Positions 1 through 8,496 of a stretch of DNA of 64,000 nt are shown piece after piece. Below the pieces are notes generated by a model, which was not told the origin of the DNA, ran no database searches, and saw only the letters and a list, made by a program, of their open reading frames with translations. Every line of letters starts with the position of its first letter. The first letter of the stretch is position 1. Source of the DNA: Halorussus salilacus (GTDB lineage Archaea > Halobacteriota > Halobacteria > Halobacteriales > Haladaptataceae); assembly GCF_024138125.1 (NCBI RefSeq), contig NZ_CP099993.1, positions 2,108,001 through 2,172,000 of the forward strand, in the 5' to 3' direction. The position numbers and the translations under genes are program-made.

Positions 1-23
1 ACTAGCTACTTCCGAGTCGACCG

Positions 24-164
24 AGCTAGCTACTCCCGGTACCTAGGAGAACCGCACCGCCACCGCAGACCTCGACCCTCCCCAGCCTCCTGCGTTTCTC
101 GGTCGTTCCCTTCGGTCACTCCCTGCGATACTCGTCCCTCGCGCGCGTTGCTCGCGCGCGCCGG
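24..164 (+). repeat. Dispersed element family 2, copy a
   Basis: The segment opens with AGCTAGCTACTCCCGGTACC, followed by AGAACCGCACCGCCACCGCA, a CCCTCCCCAGCC block and a GC hairpin near 137-164 (CGCGCGCG arms around a short TTGCT loop). The same order of blocks occurs at 30382-30503 (opposite strand), 37551-37673 and 62192-62347. No gene is visible in bases 1-255. The function is unknown; the hairpin could be a terminator for an upstream gene outside the window. Confidence 0.6.
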
Positions 165-255
165 TGGAAAAATACGAGGCTACAGTTACTTACGAGGGTG
201 CGGTTAGGGGTACGTGGAAGACGTGGAAGATGTGTGGAGGCCGCCCTCGGGTCCG

Positions 256-1617
256 TCACGGGTACCGCTCGTCGGGGTCGGGGTCGGCGTCCGACCGGGT
301 CGCCTCCTCGGCGGCCAGCCTACCGATTCGGAGCGACTCGGGGCCGTGCCGGACCACCACGCCCACGAGGTTCGCCGCGAACACCGCGAAGCCGATGGTC
401 GCGGCGATTCCGCCGACGAGGACCGCGGGGTCGACCCCCGCCAGCTCCCCGCCGACCACGACCGAGAGACCCCCGAGCGCGAGCCAGAAGTCGGCGACCG
501 CGAGCCGGTCGTCGTAGAGGTCGTCGATCATCGGCACCGGTTCGAGCCCCACGCGGTCGCTGTACCGCTGGACCCAGACGATGAACGGGACGACGTGGTA
601 GAGCGTCCCGAGCAGGACGAACCCCACGACGCCCCCGAGCAGGAGGTGGCCCGCGCCGGGCGCGCCCACGGTCGCCGCGGGGTCGGTCGGGTCGGCCAGC
701 CACGCGGGCGCGCTCGCGAGCGCCCACGCCGGGAGCGCGCCCGCGACCACCGCGTATCGGGAGAGCATCGGCGTGCGCTCGACCCGCGTCTCGCGCAGCT
801 TCCGGGCGAGAACCGCCGCGAACGCCAGCAGGCCGACCAGCACGAACGCGGCCCCCGCGAGCGCGATGGGCTCGCTGTCGATTCCGCGCCCGCCAGCGAG
901 CGCGAGGACCCCGGCCGGGTAGGTCCACTCCTCGACGCGCCGGAGCAGGATGTCGGTCCCGCGGAGCTCGGTCTGGGTGAACATCGTCCCGAGCTGGTAG
1001 AGCGCGCCCACGACGGTCGTGAGGACGATTCCGAACACCGCGAGCGTGGCGTGGGCCTCGACGATTCCCGTCCGGGAGAGGCCCGCGTCGGCCAGCACCG
1101 GCCGGGCGAAATCGACCGCGAGGACGAACCCGAGCGCGGTGACCGCGACGAGGGACCCGAGCGCGAGCGCGAAGTGGCGCTCGGTCACGTCCCACCCCTC
1201 GACTCCCGAGAGGGTGCGCCCGACGTTGTAGGCGAACACCCAGAAGCCCGCGAGCATCGCCGCGCCCGCGACCGGAAGCCAGCCGAGTTCGCCCGCCACG
1301 AGCAGGGCGGCGAATCCCGCGACCCCGACCGCGACGAGCCCGAGCTGGACGGCCGCCAGCCGCCGGGAGCGTAGCTCGACGCCCGACCAGACCGGGACGA
1401 ACTGGGTCATCGCGCCCATGATGGTGACACAGACCCACCCGACCAGCAGGAGGTGGACGTGGGCCGCGACCGAGAGCCCTTGCCCGAACCCGGCCGCCTC
1501 TGCCACCCCGAGCGCGCTCCCGGCGAGCAGGAACCCGAACCCGACCACGAAGTGACCCAGCGGTATCGCCATCGGCGGGCCGCGCTCGGCGTCGATACCC
1601 CCGGGAATCGCGCTCAT
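256..1617 (-). CDS. Haem-copper oxidase subunit I-like membrane protein
   Basis: A 453-residue polytopic membrane protein with about 11-12 hydrophobic helices. Histidines typical of haem-copper oxidase/NorB-like subunit I occur in helices: AHVHLLLVGWV near residue 35, EAHATLAVFG near 195 and LYHVVPF near 363. The tail is acidic and cytoplasmic in character. The start at 1617 is chosen because it overlaps the stop of the DUF2249 gene (ATGA), implying translational coupling; earlier in-frame Met codons would run through that gene. The histidine set looks incomplete compared with true oxidases, so it may be a haem-containing relative rather than a proton pump. It sits in a block with halocyanin and heme-synthesis genes, suggesting a role in NO/O2 or heme metabolism; this is inferred. 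Confidence 0.75.
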   Translation of the reverse strand: MSAIPGGIDAERGPPMAIPLGHFVVGFGFLLAGSALGVAEAAGFGQGLSVAAHVHLLLVGWVCVTIMGAMTQFVPVWSGVELRSRRLAAVQLGLVAVGVAGFAALLVAGELGWLPVAGAAMLAGFWVFAYNVGRTLSGVEGWDVTERHFALALGSLVAVTALGFVLAVDFARPVLADAGLSRTGIVEAHATLAVFGIVLTTVVGALYQLGTMFTQTELRGTDILLRRVEEWTYPAGVLALAGGRGIDSEPIALAGAAFVLVGLLAFAAVLARKLRETRVERTPMLSRYAVVAGALPAWALASAPAWLADPTDPAATVGAPGAGHLLLGGVVGFVLLGTLYHVVPFIVWVQRYSDRVGLEPVPMIDDLYDDRLAVADFWLALGGLSVVVGGELAGVDPAVLVGGIAATIGFAVFAANLVGVVVRHGPESLRIGRLAAEEATRSDADPDPDERYP

Positions 1618-1826
1618 CGTCTCGTTATCTCGGCGCGCCACTCGTCGTCCGTGACCCGCTCGGTCTCGTGGTCGAAGCCCCTCCTGTCGAGGACCGCGTA
1701 CAGCGGCTCGGGCTCGAAGCTGTTGACCAGCACCAGCGTATCGTCGTCGCCGAGGTCGCCGAGCGCCGACACGATGTCGGAGAACGGTTCGCCGTCTCTC
1801 TCGCGCACGTCGAGGGTTCGGGGCAT
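1614..1826 (-). CDS. DUF2249 domain protein
   Basis: A 70-residue protein with the compact DUF2249 pattern: an N-terminal LDVRERDGEPFSDIV segment, a central LVLVNSFEPEPLYAVL strand-helix region and the terminal EWRAEITRR. DUF2249 proteins are SirA/TusA-like small alpha/beta folds that commonly neighbour denitrification, hemerythrin or heme genes; their biochemistry is not settled. Its stop overlaps the start of the oxidase-like membrane protein by four bases. A second DUF2249 gene lies at 7883 on the other strand. Confidence 0.75.
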   Translation of the reverse strand: MPRTLDVRERDGEPFSDIVSALGDLGDDDTLVLVNSFEPEPLYAVLDRRGFDHETERVTDDEWRAEITRR

Positions 1827-1927
1827 GTTCCGAAGTCGGTCGGCGATTTCGGTAGCGGTTGCCCCGAAGGTGTTCGGCCCTCAAGAGTGGCGTGAACGAG
1901 TGCTACAAATTCAGCCGAGAACGCCCA

Positions 1928-2058
1928 GAAAGCCCCCGCCCGCTGGCGGTCGCTCTGCGGGATATTCAGGCCTCTCCGCAACGCCCGGCCTGAATAGTCG
2001 CCCGCAGAGACGACCACGGGCCTTCGGCCCGCCAGCGGGCGGCCCCTTTCAGTCCCAC
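1928..2058 (-). repeat. Structured element family 1, copy A (candidate RNA)
   Basis: Read on the minus strand it begins GTGGGACTGAAAGGGG and ends GCGGGCGGGGGCTTTC. GAAAG pairs with CTTTC, then GGG faces GGG, then CCGCCCGCTGGCGG pairs with CCGCCAGCGGGCGG. Inside, CTGCGGG pairs with CCCGCAG and TATTCAGGCC pairs with GGCCTGAATA. Copies at 12441 and 21561 keep these pairings with different bases. It lies in the gap between two minus-strand genes (1827-2088), which holds no other recognisable feature. Confidence 0.75.
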
Positions 2059-2088
2059 CCCGGTGATTTATTCGGGTTCGCGAAACTC

Positions 2089-2706
2089 TCAGAACGGGGT
2101 CGCCGAGCCGTCGTCCTCGTCGTCGCTCTCTGTCGCTCCCCGCGGGTCGCCCTCGCGGAGACTCCCGTCGTCGCGCGAACGCGCTTCGAGGTCTCGGAGC
2201 TTCTCGTTTGTCCTCGTGCTGTCGTGGTGGAGGGGCGCGACCGCGACCGAGACGCGGTCGTACTCGTGGCGCTCGGCGAGTCCGTTCCACGCGCGGAACG
2301 ACCCGACCGTCAGGCTGTCGCTCTGGGGGCAGAACTTCGTGGTCGGGGTGAACTCCGCGAGAAGCACGTCGGGGTCGTCGGGCGCGACCGCGTACCGGAA
2401 CCCCGCGTCGGGGTGGCGGGCGTCGAGGTTCAGGCGCGCGAGGTTGTACCCGAAGGTCGCGTCGTAGACCCCTCGCTCCTCGAATATCTCGCGCGTGAGC
2501 CGGTGGAAGGCGACGTGGTCGTCGCCCTCCAGCACGTCGCCCCCGTCGAGGAACGGCCCCGGCTCCGGGAGGTGGGCCGGGACGAACTCGTCGTACCCGT
2601 CGAAGGTGTCGGTGTCGGCGTCGGCGTTGTGCGACTTCGTCGCACTGCTCGATGAGCGTCGCTCATCGGCGTCCTCGCTGGCGAACGGTCGCGGAAACCC
2701 GGGCAT
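2089..2706 (-). CDS. Conserved haloarchaeal protein of unknown function
   Basis: A 205-residue acidic soluble protein. The body (about residues 38-180) reads as one folded domain with the distinctive TPTTKFCPQSDSLTVGSF and YDRVSVAVAPLHHDS segments; both ends are low-complexity Ser/Asp/Glu. No signal peptide or membrane segment is visible. A single Cys in TKFCPQS may bind metal or iron-sulfur but there is no multi-Cys motif. It is transcribed away from the halocyanin gene and upstream of the DUF2249/oxidase-like pair, so it may belong to the same redox group. I do not assign a function. Confidence 0.6.
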   Translation of the reverse strand: MPGFPRPFASEDADERRSSSSATKSHNADADTDTFDGYDEFVPAHLPEPGPFLDGGDVLEGDDHVAFHRLTREIFEERGVYDATFGYNLARLNLDARHPDAGFRYAVAPDDPDVLLAEFTPTTKFCPQSDSLTVGSFRAWNGLAERHEYDRVSVAVAPLHHDSTRTNEKLRDLEARSRDDGSLREGDPRGATESDDEDDGSATPF

Positions 2707-2793
2707 GGTTCGAAGTCGTGTCGCGCGCCGGGAATCCCCGTCGCCGAACCTGTTCGGGCCGTTTTCACCGACTGAGAATCGGAGCTACTGGTA

Positions 2794-2799
2794 TTTATA
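2794..2799 (+). promoter_or_regulatory. TATA box of halocyanin gene
   Basis: TTTATA lies 21-26 bases before the ATG at 2820, the spacing expected for an archaeal promoter giving a leaderless or nearly leaderless mRNA. Confidence 0.6.
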
Positions 2800-2819
2800 G
2801 CCCCCAACAAGGTGCTCGT

Positions 2820-3356
2820 ATGCGACGAAATGCACTCGACCGACGGACCGTACTCAAGATGACCGCGGCTGGCGTGGCTGGCGTCACGCTCGCTGGCTGT
2901 TCGAGCGACGGCGGCTCCGGCGGTTCCGAGGAGTCCGGGTCCGACGAGTCGGGCGGGGACGAGGAGTCGGGCGGCGACACCGAGGAGTCGGGCGGCGACT
3001 CCGGCGGCTCGGAGGACTTCGGCGGCTGGCTCGACGGCGTGGAGAACTACGACGGCGTGGTCGACGAGACCGGCTCCGACGAGGTGTCGGTCGCGGTCGG
3101 CGCGCAGGGCAACGGCGGCGGGTTCGCCTTCGACCCCGCGGCGGTCCGTGTCGACTCCGGGACGACGGTCGTCTGGGAGTGGACCGGCGACGGCGGCCAG
3201 CACAACGTGGCCCACACCGACGGCGAGTTCGAGAGCGAGACGGTCTCCGAGAAGGGCCACACCTTCGAGCACACCTTCGAGGAGTCGGGCACGTTCGAGT
3301 ACTCCTGTGTCCCCCACGAGACGATGGGGATGAAGGGCGCGATAGTGGTGGAGTAA
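2820..3356 (+). CDS. Halocyanin (Tat-exported blue-copper lipoprotein)
   Basis: A 178-residue type I copper electron carrier. The N-terminus has a twin-arginine signal (LDRRTVLKMTAAG) ending in the lipobox TLAGC, so the mature protein is predicted to be lipid-anchored outside the membrane. A Ser/Gly/Asp/Glu linker follows, then a plastocyanin-like domain with copper ligands visible as His in GQHNVAH, Cys and His in YSCVPHE, and Met in TMGMKG. The start is chosen because it yields the intact Tat signal and sits at the correct distance from a TATA box. Halocyanins pass electrons between membrane oxidoreductases. Ten bases separate it from the radical SAM gene, so the two are likely co-transcribed. 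Confidence 0.92.
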   Translation: MRRNALDRRTVLKMTAAGVAGVTLAGCSSDGGSGGSEESGSDESGGDEESGGDTEESGGDSGGSEDFGGWLDGVENYDGVVDETGSDEVSVAVGAQGNGGGFAFDPAAVRVDSGTTVVWEWTGDGGQHNVAHTDGEFESETVSEKGHTFEHTFEESGTFEYSCVPHETMGMKGAIVVE

Positions 3357-3366
3357 TCCGCCCGCC

Positions 3367-4476
3367 ATGTCGAAGCCAGCGAGTGGGTCGGGCGGGCCGC
3401 CCGCGCGGGTCGACACCGACGAGCGGCCGTTCGTGCTCATCTGGGAGCTGACGCAGGCCTGCGATCTGGCGTGCGAACACTGCCGGGCCGACGCCCAGAC
3501 GACCCGCCACCCCGACGAACTCACGACCGAGGAGGGCAAGGCGTTGCTCGAGGAGGTCCGGGAGTTCGGCGAGGACCAGCTCGTCGTCTTCTCGGGCGGC
3601 GACCCCCTGAAGCGCGACGACGCGGTCGAGCTCGTCGAGTACGGCACCGAAATCGGCCTGAGCGTCACGATGACCCCGAGCGGGACCGCCTCGCTGTCGG
3701 CCGACGCGGTCCGGGACCTCGCCGACGCGGGTCTCCGGCGGATGGCGGTCAGCGTCGACGGCGCGACCGCCGAGCGCCACGACGCCTTCCGCGGCGAGGA
3801 AGGGAGCTACGAGGAGACGATGGCGGCCGCGCAGGCCGCCCGGAACGCCGGGCTCCCCCTGCAGGTCAACACCACCGTCTGCAAGCAGACGATATCCGAC
3901 CTGCCCGACATCGCCGACCTCGTGGCAGACCTCGGCGCGGTGCTCTGGAGCGTCTTCTTCCTCGTCCCGGTCGGCCGGGGCGCGGCGCTCGACGCCGTCT
4001 CGCCCGACCGCGCCGAGCGCGTGATGGAGTGGCTGGTCGAGCAGGGCGAGAAGTGGCCCTTCGGCGTCAAGACGACCGAAGCGCCCCACTACCGCCGGGT
4101 CGCGGTCCAGACCACCGACGAGCCGCCCCGGCGGCAGATGGGCATCACGGCTGGCGACGGCTTCGCGTTCGTGAGCCACCTCGGCGAGGTGTACCCCTCG
4201 GGGTTCCTGCCCGAGTCGGCGGGCAACGTCGGCGACCGGAGCGTGGTGGACATCTACCGGAACGCCGAGCTGTTCGAGTCGCTGCGCGAGAAGGACGGCC
4301 TGAAGGGCAAGTGCGGCGCGTGTCCCTTCCGGAACGTCTGTGGCGGGAGCCGGTCGCGCGCCTACGCTCACACGGGCGACCCCCTCGAAAGCGACCCGCT
4401 CTGCTCGTTCGTTCCCGAGGGGTACGACGGCCCGCTCCCGTGGGACGACGACCCGCTCGCGTGGGAGGCCGAGTGA
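3367..4476 (+). CDS. Radical SAM/SPASM protein, AhbC/AhbD/NirJ-like (heme synthesis)
   Basis: A 369-residue radical SAM enzyme. The first [4Fe-4S] motif is C-x3-C-x2-C at Cys32, Cys36 and Cys39 (CDLACEHC). The SAM-binding GGDPL region is near residue 78. A C-terminal SPASM/twitch segment has clustered cysteines (CGACPFRNVCGG and SDPLC, about residues 315-350) for an auxiliary cluster. This layout is shared by AhbC, AhbD and NirJ, which modify side chains in siroheme-derived heme b or d1 synthesis. The neighbours, a HemG/HemY-type oxidase and a HemA-like fragment, support heme metabolism. The exact reaction cannot be decided from sequence; a peptide-modifying SPASM enzyme is an alternative. 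Confidence 0.8.
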   Translation: MSKPASGSGGPPARVDTDERPFVLIWELTQACDLACEHCRADAQTTRHPDELTTEEGKALLEEVREFGEDQLVVFSGGDPLKRDDAVELVEYGTEIGLSVTMTPSGTASLSADAVRDLADAGLRRMAVSVDGATAERHDAFRGEEGSYEETMAAAQAARNAGLPLQVNTTVCKQTISDLPDIADLVADLGAVLWSVFFLVPVGRGAALDAVSPDRAERVMEWLVEQGEKWPFGVKTTEAPHYRRVAVQTTDEPPRRQMGITAGDGFAFVSHLGEVYPSGFLPESAGNVGDRSVVDIYRNAELFESLREKDGLKGKCGACPFRNVCGGSRSRAYAHTGDPLESDPLCSFVPEGYDGPLPWDDDPLAWEAE

Positions 4477-4477
4477 G

Positions 4478-4893
4478 ATGCCCGCGGGCCGAACGCGTTC
4501 GGGGAAGGCGACTCGGGCGTCGGAGACGAACCACCGCGACGTGACCGGACTCCTCGAACGCGGGCCGGGAGACGCCGAGCGTCTCCCGGCCCGCGAGGGC
4601 GAATCGCGAACTCCCGGACCGACGGCTCGGCGGAGACCGACCGCTCGCCCGAGACCGACCCCGACGCCGCGGTCGCCCGCCTCCGGGCGCGCGGCGAGCG
4701 CGCCCGGAGGCGGGAACTCGACGCCGCGCTGGGAACGCTGGACGCGCGCGGCGAACTCACCCCCGCCGAGCGCGCGCTCGTCGCCCGGCTGTCGGCCCGC
4801 ATCACCGACGCGCTGGTCGAGCGGTGGGTCGCGGCGCTCGACGAGCGCGACGCCGACCCCGAGACCGCGCTCGACCTCCTCACCGAACCATGA
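4478..4893 (+). pseudogene. HemA dimerisation-domain-like protein, frameshifted
   Basis: Coding character runs from ATG 4478 or GTG 4541 (TGLLERGPGDAERL) in one frame and continues in the next frame from about 4600 (DPDAAVARLRARGERARRRE, then ELTPAERALVARLSARITDA) to a stop overlapping the hemG start. The second part resembles the C-terminal dimerisation domain of glutamyl-tRNA reductase (Arg-rich helix followed by a Leu/Ala helix). No start codon exists in that frame after the previous stop. The length is one base short of a whole number of codons, consistent with a single deletion near 4590-4610. It is either a pseudogene or a base error; if intact it would be a stand-alone domain of about 117-138 residues. 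Confidence 0.5.
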
Positions 4894-6155
4894 GGGTCGG
4901 CATCGTCGGCGGCGGCATCACGGGGCTGGCGACCCACCACTACCTCCGCGAGCGCGGCGTCGAGAGCGTCGTCTTCGAGGCCGACGACCGGCCGGGTGGT
5001 GTCATTCGAAGCGACCGAATCGAGGGGAGGGTCCTCGACTTCGGCCCCCAGCGCACTCGGCTCACCCCGAGCGTCGCGGGGCTGGTCGAGGACCTCGGAC
5101 TCGGCGACGAGCTCCGGGAGGCCGCCGACGTTCCGCTGTACGTCTACCACCACGGGAGGCTCCGCCGGGTGCCCCAGACCCCCCGCGAGGCGGTGACGAC
5201 CGACCTGATTTCGTGGCCCGCGAAGCTCCGGGTCCTGCTCGAACCCCTGACCGGCCCGGCCCGGGAGGGCGAGACGGTCGAGGAGTTCCTGACCCGGACG
5301 TTCGGCTCGGAGGTCGCCCGCTACTACTTCGGGCCGCTGTACGGCGGCCTCTACGGCTCGCACCCCGACGAGATGCCGATGGAGCACTCGCTGTCGCGGG
5401 CGCTCGACTCGGCGGGCATCGAGGGGAGCGTCCTCCTGTCGGTGGCGAAGAAGGTCCTTCGGGGTCGGGAGGCCCCGCCCGTCGCCTCGTTCGGCGACGG
5501 CCTCGGGCGGCTTCCCGAGGCGCTCGCCGAGGCGCACGCTCCCCGCGTGCGCCTCGGCGAGCCCGTCCAGTCGGTCGAACGTGACGCCGCGGGATTCGCC
5601 CTCGAAACGTCCGACGACGAGGTCCGGGTCGACCGGCTCGTCGTCACGACCCCGGCCGACGTGACCGCCGACCTGTTCGCCGACCTCGCGCCCGACACCG
5701 CGAGCGCGCTCCGCGAACTGAACTACAACCCCCAAGTGCTGGTCCACCTCTGCGCCGACGCCGACCTGACGGGTGCGGGCTATCAGGTCCAGTACGACGA
5801 GGACTTCCGGACGCTGGGCGCGACGTGGAACGCCAGCCTGCTCGACCGCGACGGCGTCTACACCTGCTACCTCGGCGGGTCGCGGAACCCCGCGATGGTC
5901 GAGTGGAGCGACGACCGACTCGAATCCGTCGCCAGCGAGGAGTTCGAGGCGATTACGGGCCACCCGGCGCGGGCGCTGTCGGTCCACCGACTCCCCCGCG
6001 GGATGCCCGCCTACGACCGCAGCTGGACCGCGCTCGACCGCATCGACGCGCCCGAGGGGGTCGACCTCTGCACCAACTACACCGCCCGGGCCGGGATTCC
6101 GGGGAGGGTGCGGGAGGCGAAGGCGGTGGCCGACCGACTGGCCGACGCCGGGTAG
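4890..6155 (+). CDS. hemG: Protoporphyrinogen/coproporphyrinogen oxidase-like FAD enzyme
   Basis: A 421-residue flavoprotein of the HemG/HemY family. The N-terminal GGGITG dinucleotide-binding loop (residues 7-12) is followed by FEADDRPGGVIRS, the usual FAD adenine-binding region, and the C-terminus has the FAD signature around DLCTNYTARAGIPGRV. The family oxidises porphyrinogens. In archaea using the siroheme route its substrate is uncertain, so it could act on another porphyrin or amine. Its ATG overlaps the preceding reading frame's TGA (ATGA). Location beside the radical SAM enzyme supports tetrapyrrole metabolism. Confidence 0.82.
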   Translation: MRVGIVGGGITGLATHHYLRERGVESVVFEADDRPGGVIRSDRIEGRVLDFGPQRTRLTPSVAGLVEDLGLGDELREAADVPLYVYHHGRLRRVPQTPREAVTTDLISWPAKLRVLLEPLTGPAREGETVEEFLTRTFGSEVARYYFGPLYGGLYGSHPDEMPMEHSLSRALDSAGIEGSVLLSVAKKVLRGREAPPVASFGDGLGRLPEALAEAHAPRVRLGEPVQSVERDAAGFALETSDDEVRVDRLVVTTPADVTADLFADLAPDTASALRELNYNPQVLVHLCADADLTGAGYQVQYDEDFRTLGATWNASLLDRDGVYTCYLGGSRNPAMVEWSDDRLESVASEEFEAITGHPARALSVHRLPRGMPAYDRSWTALDRIDAPEGVDLCTNYTARAGIPGRVREAKAVADRLADAG

Positions 6156-6164
6156 CTCCCGCCC

Positions 6165-6989
6165 TCAGGGTTCCGGACAGCCCTCCTCGTCCTCGACGAT
6201 TTCGGGCAGTTCTATCGAGACGGGGCCGTAGGTCACGTCGTGGGTGATCTCCTCCTCGACCGTGGGACCGAACAGCGACCCGCGCTCGACCTCGGACCGC
6301 ATCCGGACCGGTCGGTCGTCGACCAGCCACTGGGTGAGCGTCACGCTGTCGGGCGACTGGATGTCCTCGTCGTCGACCCCGACCCGGCGCTGGTACTCGT
6401 GGTACTCGTCGGGGGCGGGCGCGAACTCGACGACGCGGGCCTCTCCCTCTGTGCGGGTCTCGGTCCCGCGGTCGTACACCTCCGAGATGTCGAGTAGCTC
6501 GGCCTGCGACCCGAGGAGCGTCGCTTCCCGCCAATCGGCGTCGGTCTCGGCGGGATACCACGCGTCGTCGACGTTGCTGTAGTGCGAGAACCCGCACTGC
6601 TCGTAGACGGTCGCGTCCTCGACGTACAGTTCCTCGCGGTCGTCGTCGGCCTCGACGAGCGCGTGGGCCCGCCGTTCGGTCTCGTCGACTCGCTGTTCGC
6701 CGTCGAGGCTCGCGGTCACGGTCTCGCCGCGGGCGCGGCCCTCGACGCGTCCGCCGATGTCGACGGTGTAGCCATCGACGTCGTCCAGCGCGTCGAGGCT
6801 GGCCTCGACGGCTTCGACCGCCGCGGCGTCGCTGGGTGCGCGGGAGTCGAAACAGCCAGCGAGACTCGATAGCGACCCCAGTGACCCGAACGCGAGGCCC
6901 GTCCGTCGGAGGAAGCCTCGCCGTCCGGGTCGCGGTCGGGACCGACACGACTTCGAATCGGGGGCGCGGGACGCGTCAGGGGAGGGCAT
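6165..6989 (-). CDS. Tat-exported lipoprotein, function unknown
   Basis: A 274-residue predicted lipoprotein. The twin-arginine motif RRGFLRRTG is followed by a hydrophobic stretch and the lipobox LAGC. The mature part (about residues 55-274) resembles LolA/LppX-like lipid-binding folds: a long amphipathic N-terminal helix (VEASLDALDDVDGYTV), many alternating beta strands and LYVEDATVYEQCG. Start 6989 gives the shortest N-region before the Tat motif. It faces hemG tail to tail with nine bases between. The cargo, if any, is unknown. Confidence 0.7.
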   Translation of the reverse strand: MPSPDASRAPDSKSCRSRPRPGRRGFLRRTGLAFGSLGSLSSLAGCFDSRAPSDAAAVEAVEASLDALDDVDGYTVDIGGRVEGRARGETVTASLDGEQRVDETERRAHALVEADDDREELYVEDATVYEQCGFSHYSNVDDAWYPAETDADWREATLLGSQAELLDISEVYDRGTETRTEGEARVVEFAPAPDEYHEYQRRVGVDDEDIQSPDSVTLTQWLVDDRPVRMRSEVERGSLFGPTVEEEITHDVTYGPVSIELPEIVEDEEGCPEP

Positions 6990-7073
6990 CATCGAGGGTT
7001 GCTGACAGGACGCCAAGTACGTTCCGGTCGTGGGTCGGTCCCGCGCGACTCGCCCGCGGGCGAGTCGCGCAGT

Positions 7074-7697
7074 TCAGCCCTCGACGTACTGCTTGATTAT
7101 CTTCTCCTCGACCCGGTGGAGGGTCTCGCTCGCCGTCGACTTCGCGACCCCGGCCTCCTCGGCCAGTTCGGTCAGCGAGCACTCGCGGGGGGTGTCGTAG
7201 TAGCCCCGCTCGACCGCGGCCGAGAGGAGTTCGCGCTGGCGGTCGGTCAGCAGGCTCTCGGAGTCGACCATCTCGCGGACGTACTCGACGTCGAACGACA
7301 TCCCGAACGCGTCGAGCTGGGTGGTGAACGAAGAGAGGCGGTCGCGCGAGGCGGTGACCTCGACGGTCGCCTGACCGTCCCGGATGGTGAACGGGAGTTC
7401 GAGGGGCATCCCCGACTCCTGTACCGTGAACAGCAACAGCGGCGCGGTGGTCTCGAACTCGATCAGCGCGGCGTCCTCGGACGCCTGCTGGAGGTCGAGC
7501 CTGACGATGTCGTCGTGGCGCTCCATCTCGCCGACGACGCGGGGGAGTTCCGGGCCCGAGATTTCGAGGAGGCCGACCCCCGTCTCCTCGGCGGGGAGCG
7601 CCGCCAGCACGCGGAAGTCGACCTCGGGGTTCGCGGTCGACAGCTCGTGAACCCAGACGCGCTCGGGGAGCGTGATGTGGAGTTTCGCGGTGGGCAT
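7074..7697 (-). CDS. HTH_10 (bacterioopsin-activator type) transcription regulator
   Basis: A 207-residue regulator. The C-terminal 55 residues form the HTH_10 domain found in Bat, DmsR and related haloarchaeal regulators (LTDRQRELLSAAVERGYY, then LTELAEEAGVAKSTASETLH). The first 150 residues are an all-beta sensory region without the cysteine motif of NarO-like regulators, so the signal is unknown. Start 7697 is preferred over 7748 because PTAKLHITLPERVW begins the conserved domain and AT-rich TATATAC lies just upstream. The lipoprotein gene lies downstream on the same strand. Confidence 0.82.
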   Translation of the reverse strand: MPTAKLHITLPERVWVHELSTANPEVDFRVLAALPAEETGVGLLEISGPELPRVVGEMERHDDIVRLDLQQASEDAALIEFETTAPLLLFTVQESGMPLELPFTIRDGQATVEVTASRDRLSSFTTQLDAFGMSFDVEYVREMVDSESLLTDRQRELLSAAVERGYYDTPRECSLTELAEEAGVAKSTASETLHRVEEKIIKQYVEG

Positions 7698-7882
7698 AGT
7701 CGTATATGTACGGTCGGACGCCACGGCCCCATAAGTCTCCCCGAACATGTTCGGTCATGTCGCCGCGGATTCGCCCATCACCCTCGAACGTTCGGCTCCC
7801 TCTCACGAACGCGTTCGTCGGAGGACCTCCGGCGAACGCGTTCGGGGCAAACGCCGTGGGAGTCCGGCGCGTGGATTCGACC

Positions 7883-8167
7883 ATGGCTTCGAAGCAGACC
7901 GACTTCGCGGGCCGGACCGTCGAGCGGACCGCCGCCCCGGCCGACCGCCCGCGCTACGCGCTCGACGTGGCCGACGCCGGACCGCCGAAACCGCTGACCG
8001 AGACGCTGGAGACGCTGGCCGACCTCGACGAGGAGACCGTACTGGTCCAGCGCAACGACCGCGCGCCCCAGCACCTCTACCCAACGCTCACCGACAGGGG
8101 GTACGAGTTCGAGACGGTCACCGACGACGACGCCGTCTTCACCGCCGTCTGGCGGCCGGACGGCTGA
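7883..8167 (+). CDS. DUF2249 domain protein
   Basis: A 94-residue protein with the DUF2249 core (TETLETLADLDEETVLVQ, then LYPTLTDRGYEFETVT and AVFTAVWRP). An N-terminal 30-residue extension precedes it. It resembles the shorter protein at 1614 in fold, so the window carries two members flanking the heme block. Upstream (7750-7870) is a stretch with two related GAACGCGTTCG boxes and no gene. The molecular function is not established. Confidence 0.7.
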   Translation: MASKQTDFAGRTVERTAAPADRPRYALDVADAGPPKPLTETLETLADLDEETVLVQRNDRAPQHLYPTLTDRGYEFETVTDDDAVFTAVWRPDG

Positions 8168-8183
8168 AGCGGGAGAACGGAGT

Positions 8184-8432
8184 TCAGCGCATCTCGTCGA
8201 GCGCCACGTACGACCCCTCCTCGGCGGTGATCCACTCGGTCATCAGGGTCTGGTCGTCGGCTTTCCGGGGATAGACGGTACACTCGTCCGGGCCGAGGTC
8301 GTACTCGACCACGACCGCGGTCAGGTCGGCGTCGTCACGTTCGGGGCCCGCAGAGAGTCGGTCGGGACCCTCGGCTCTCGGGTCGGCGTCGGTTCGATTC
8401 CGGTCGGTGGGGGTGGGAGTGGTGTCGGTCAT
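8184..8432 (-). CDS. Small haloarchaeal protein, DUF7511-like
   Basis: An 82-residue acidic protein. The N-terminal 35 residues are disordered and rich in Asp, Thr, Pro and Arg; the conserved part is TAVVVEYDLGPDECTVYP followed by TEWITAEEGSYVALDEMR. This C-terminal signature is common in haloarchaeal small proteins annotated DUF7511. No catalytic motif is visible and the role is unknown. It is convergent with the DUF2249 gene. Confidence 0.7.
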   Translation of the reverse strand: MTDTTPTPTDRNRTDADPRAEGPDRLSAGPERDDADLTAVVVEYDLGPDECTVYPRKADDQTLMTEWITAEEGSYVALDEMR

Positions 8433-8496
8433 GGTTTCGCGGATGGCGGGGTCGGTCGTCGCGCGCTTCTCGTTTCCGAGCGGTTCCCCGGTCGGT

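Noticed and set aside
256-1374. Long plus-strand frames over the first gene and many other long antisense frames
   Set aside because: High-GC coding strands produce long open antisense frames rich in Arg, Pro and Gly without domains; the minus-strand genes show membrane helices and family motifs.
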